Source: Channallabes apus
Lineage: Eukaryota > Chordata > Actinopteri > Siluriformes > Clariidae
Reading direction: 5' to 3'
Length of the DNA: 64,000 nt
Assembly: GCA_030522415.1 (NCBI GenBank)
Contig: CM060107.1
Span: 24,928,571 to 24,992,570, forward strand
Made by a program: the position numbers and the translations under genes. Each line of letters begins with the position of its first letter. The first letter of the stretch is position 1. The notes under the pieces are model-generated. The model saw only the letters and a program-made list of their open reading frames with translations, was not told the DNA's origin and searched no databases. This document shows, piece after piece, positions 63,771-64,000 of this stretch.

Positions 63771-64000
63771 ATATCTGAAAAATGCTGCAGTACAATAGTT
63801 TCATATGTGGTGTGTATATAGTATGGGACGTCCTGAATAAGAACTGATCATTGTTTTTTTCTACTTATTAGAAATGGGGTCTTTATACCCCTTTAAAATG
63901 TAATAATGGCCCATATCTGAAAAATGCTGCAGTAAAATAGTTTCATATGTGGTGTGTATATAGTATGGGACGTCCTGAATAAGAACTGATAATTGTTTTT
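63771..64000. repeat. Satellite-like tandem repeat, period 142 bp
   Basis: ATATCTGAAAAATGCTGCAG at 63771 recurs at 63913 with nearly identical following sequence up to the window edge. One full and one partial unit are visible, and the array may continue outside. Confidence 0.85.

Noticed and set aside
63344..63772. 142-codon minus-strand frame
   Set aside because: No recognisable domain, start context or neighbouring gene; likely chance.

Overview
The window is ray-finned fish (teleost) genomic DNA, made almost wholly of nested transposable elements. This rests on the mix of element types: L2 and CR1-like LINEs with fish-type tails, a tRNA-headed SINE with an ATTC-type tail, Tc1-like, hAT and TTAA (piggyBac-like) DNA elements, a DIRS1-like element, and BEL/Pao retroelements, plus CA/TA microsatellites. 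No known host protein-coding gene was recognised. The species cannot be named from what is visible.

Layout. 1-19 kb: a possible small spliced unit at the left edge; an RTE LINE fragment cut by a solo BEL LTR; SINE and LINE pieces, including a LINE 5' half with an intact esterase ORF1 on the minus strand; a decayed L2 copy (8.6-10.6 kb); a complete SINE; and a Tc1-like element (14.2-17.0 kb) into which a solo LTR and a hAT element have inserted, each with an exact target-site duplication (TSD).

19.04-38.38 kb: one large palindromic element with TTAA target sites and CACTAGAAGCGCCG ends. Its left arm was hit by a 6.3-kb DIRS1-like element, recognised by inverted terminal repeats and an internal complementary region, which itself carries a nearly intact Tc1 copy. 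Its centre was hit by a 7.86-kb BEL/Pao retrotransposon with a single uninterrupted 2000-codon polyprotein.

38.4-48 kb: tRNA-like repeats, an LTR-like promoter with two kappaB-like sites, and a recent LTR element (42.68-45.33 kb). That element has two identical 361-bp LTRs and a proline-rich, tandemly repeated, Gag-position ORF but no polymerase. It is followed by BEL pieces arranged head to head. 48.19-52.90 kb: a 4.7-kb element with 26-27-bp inverted ends and TA target sites. It carries a two-exon-like unit and a degenerate intron-containing tRNA-Ile(TAT). 53.23-62.99 kb: a decayed BEL/Pao element whose gag is split by about 5 kb of unrelated DNA. That insert holds tRNA-Glu-like pseudogenes and a minus-strand four-exon-like transcript unit under an array of CCAAT boxes. 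The window ends in a 142-bp-period satellite.

The elements interact mainly by nesting, so insertion order can be read directly. In the TTAA element, for example, the order is palindrome first, then DIRS and BEL, with the Tc1 copy arriving after DIRS. The elements still able to encode proteins or apparently young are the BEL/Pao at 28.3-36.2 kb and the Gag-only LTR element at 42.7-45.3 kb. All family names are from reading motifs by eye; no database search was possible.
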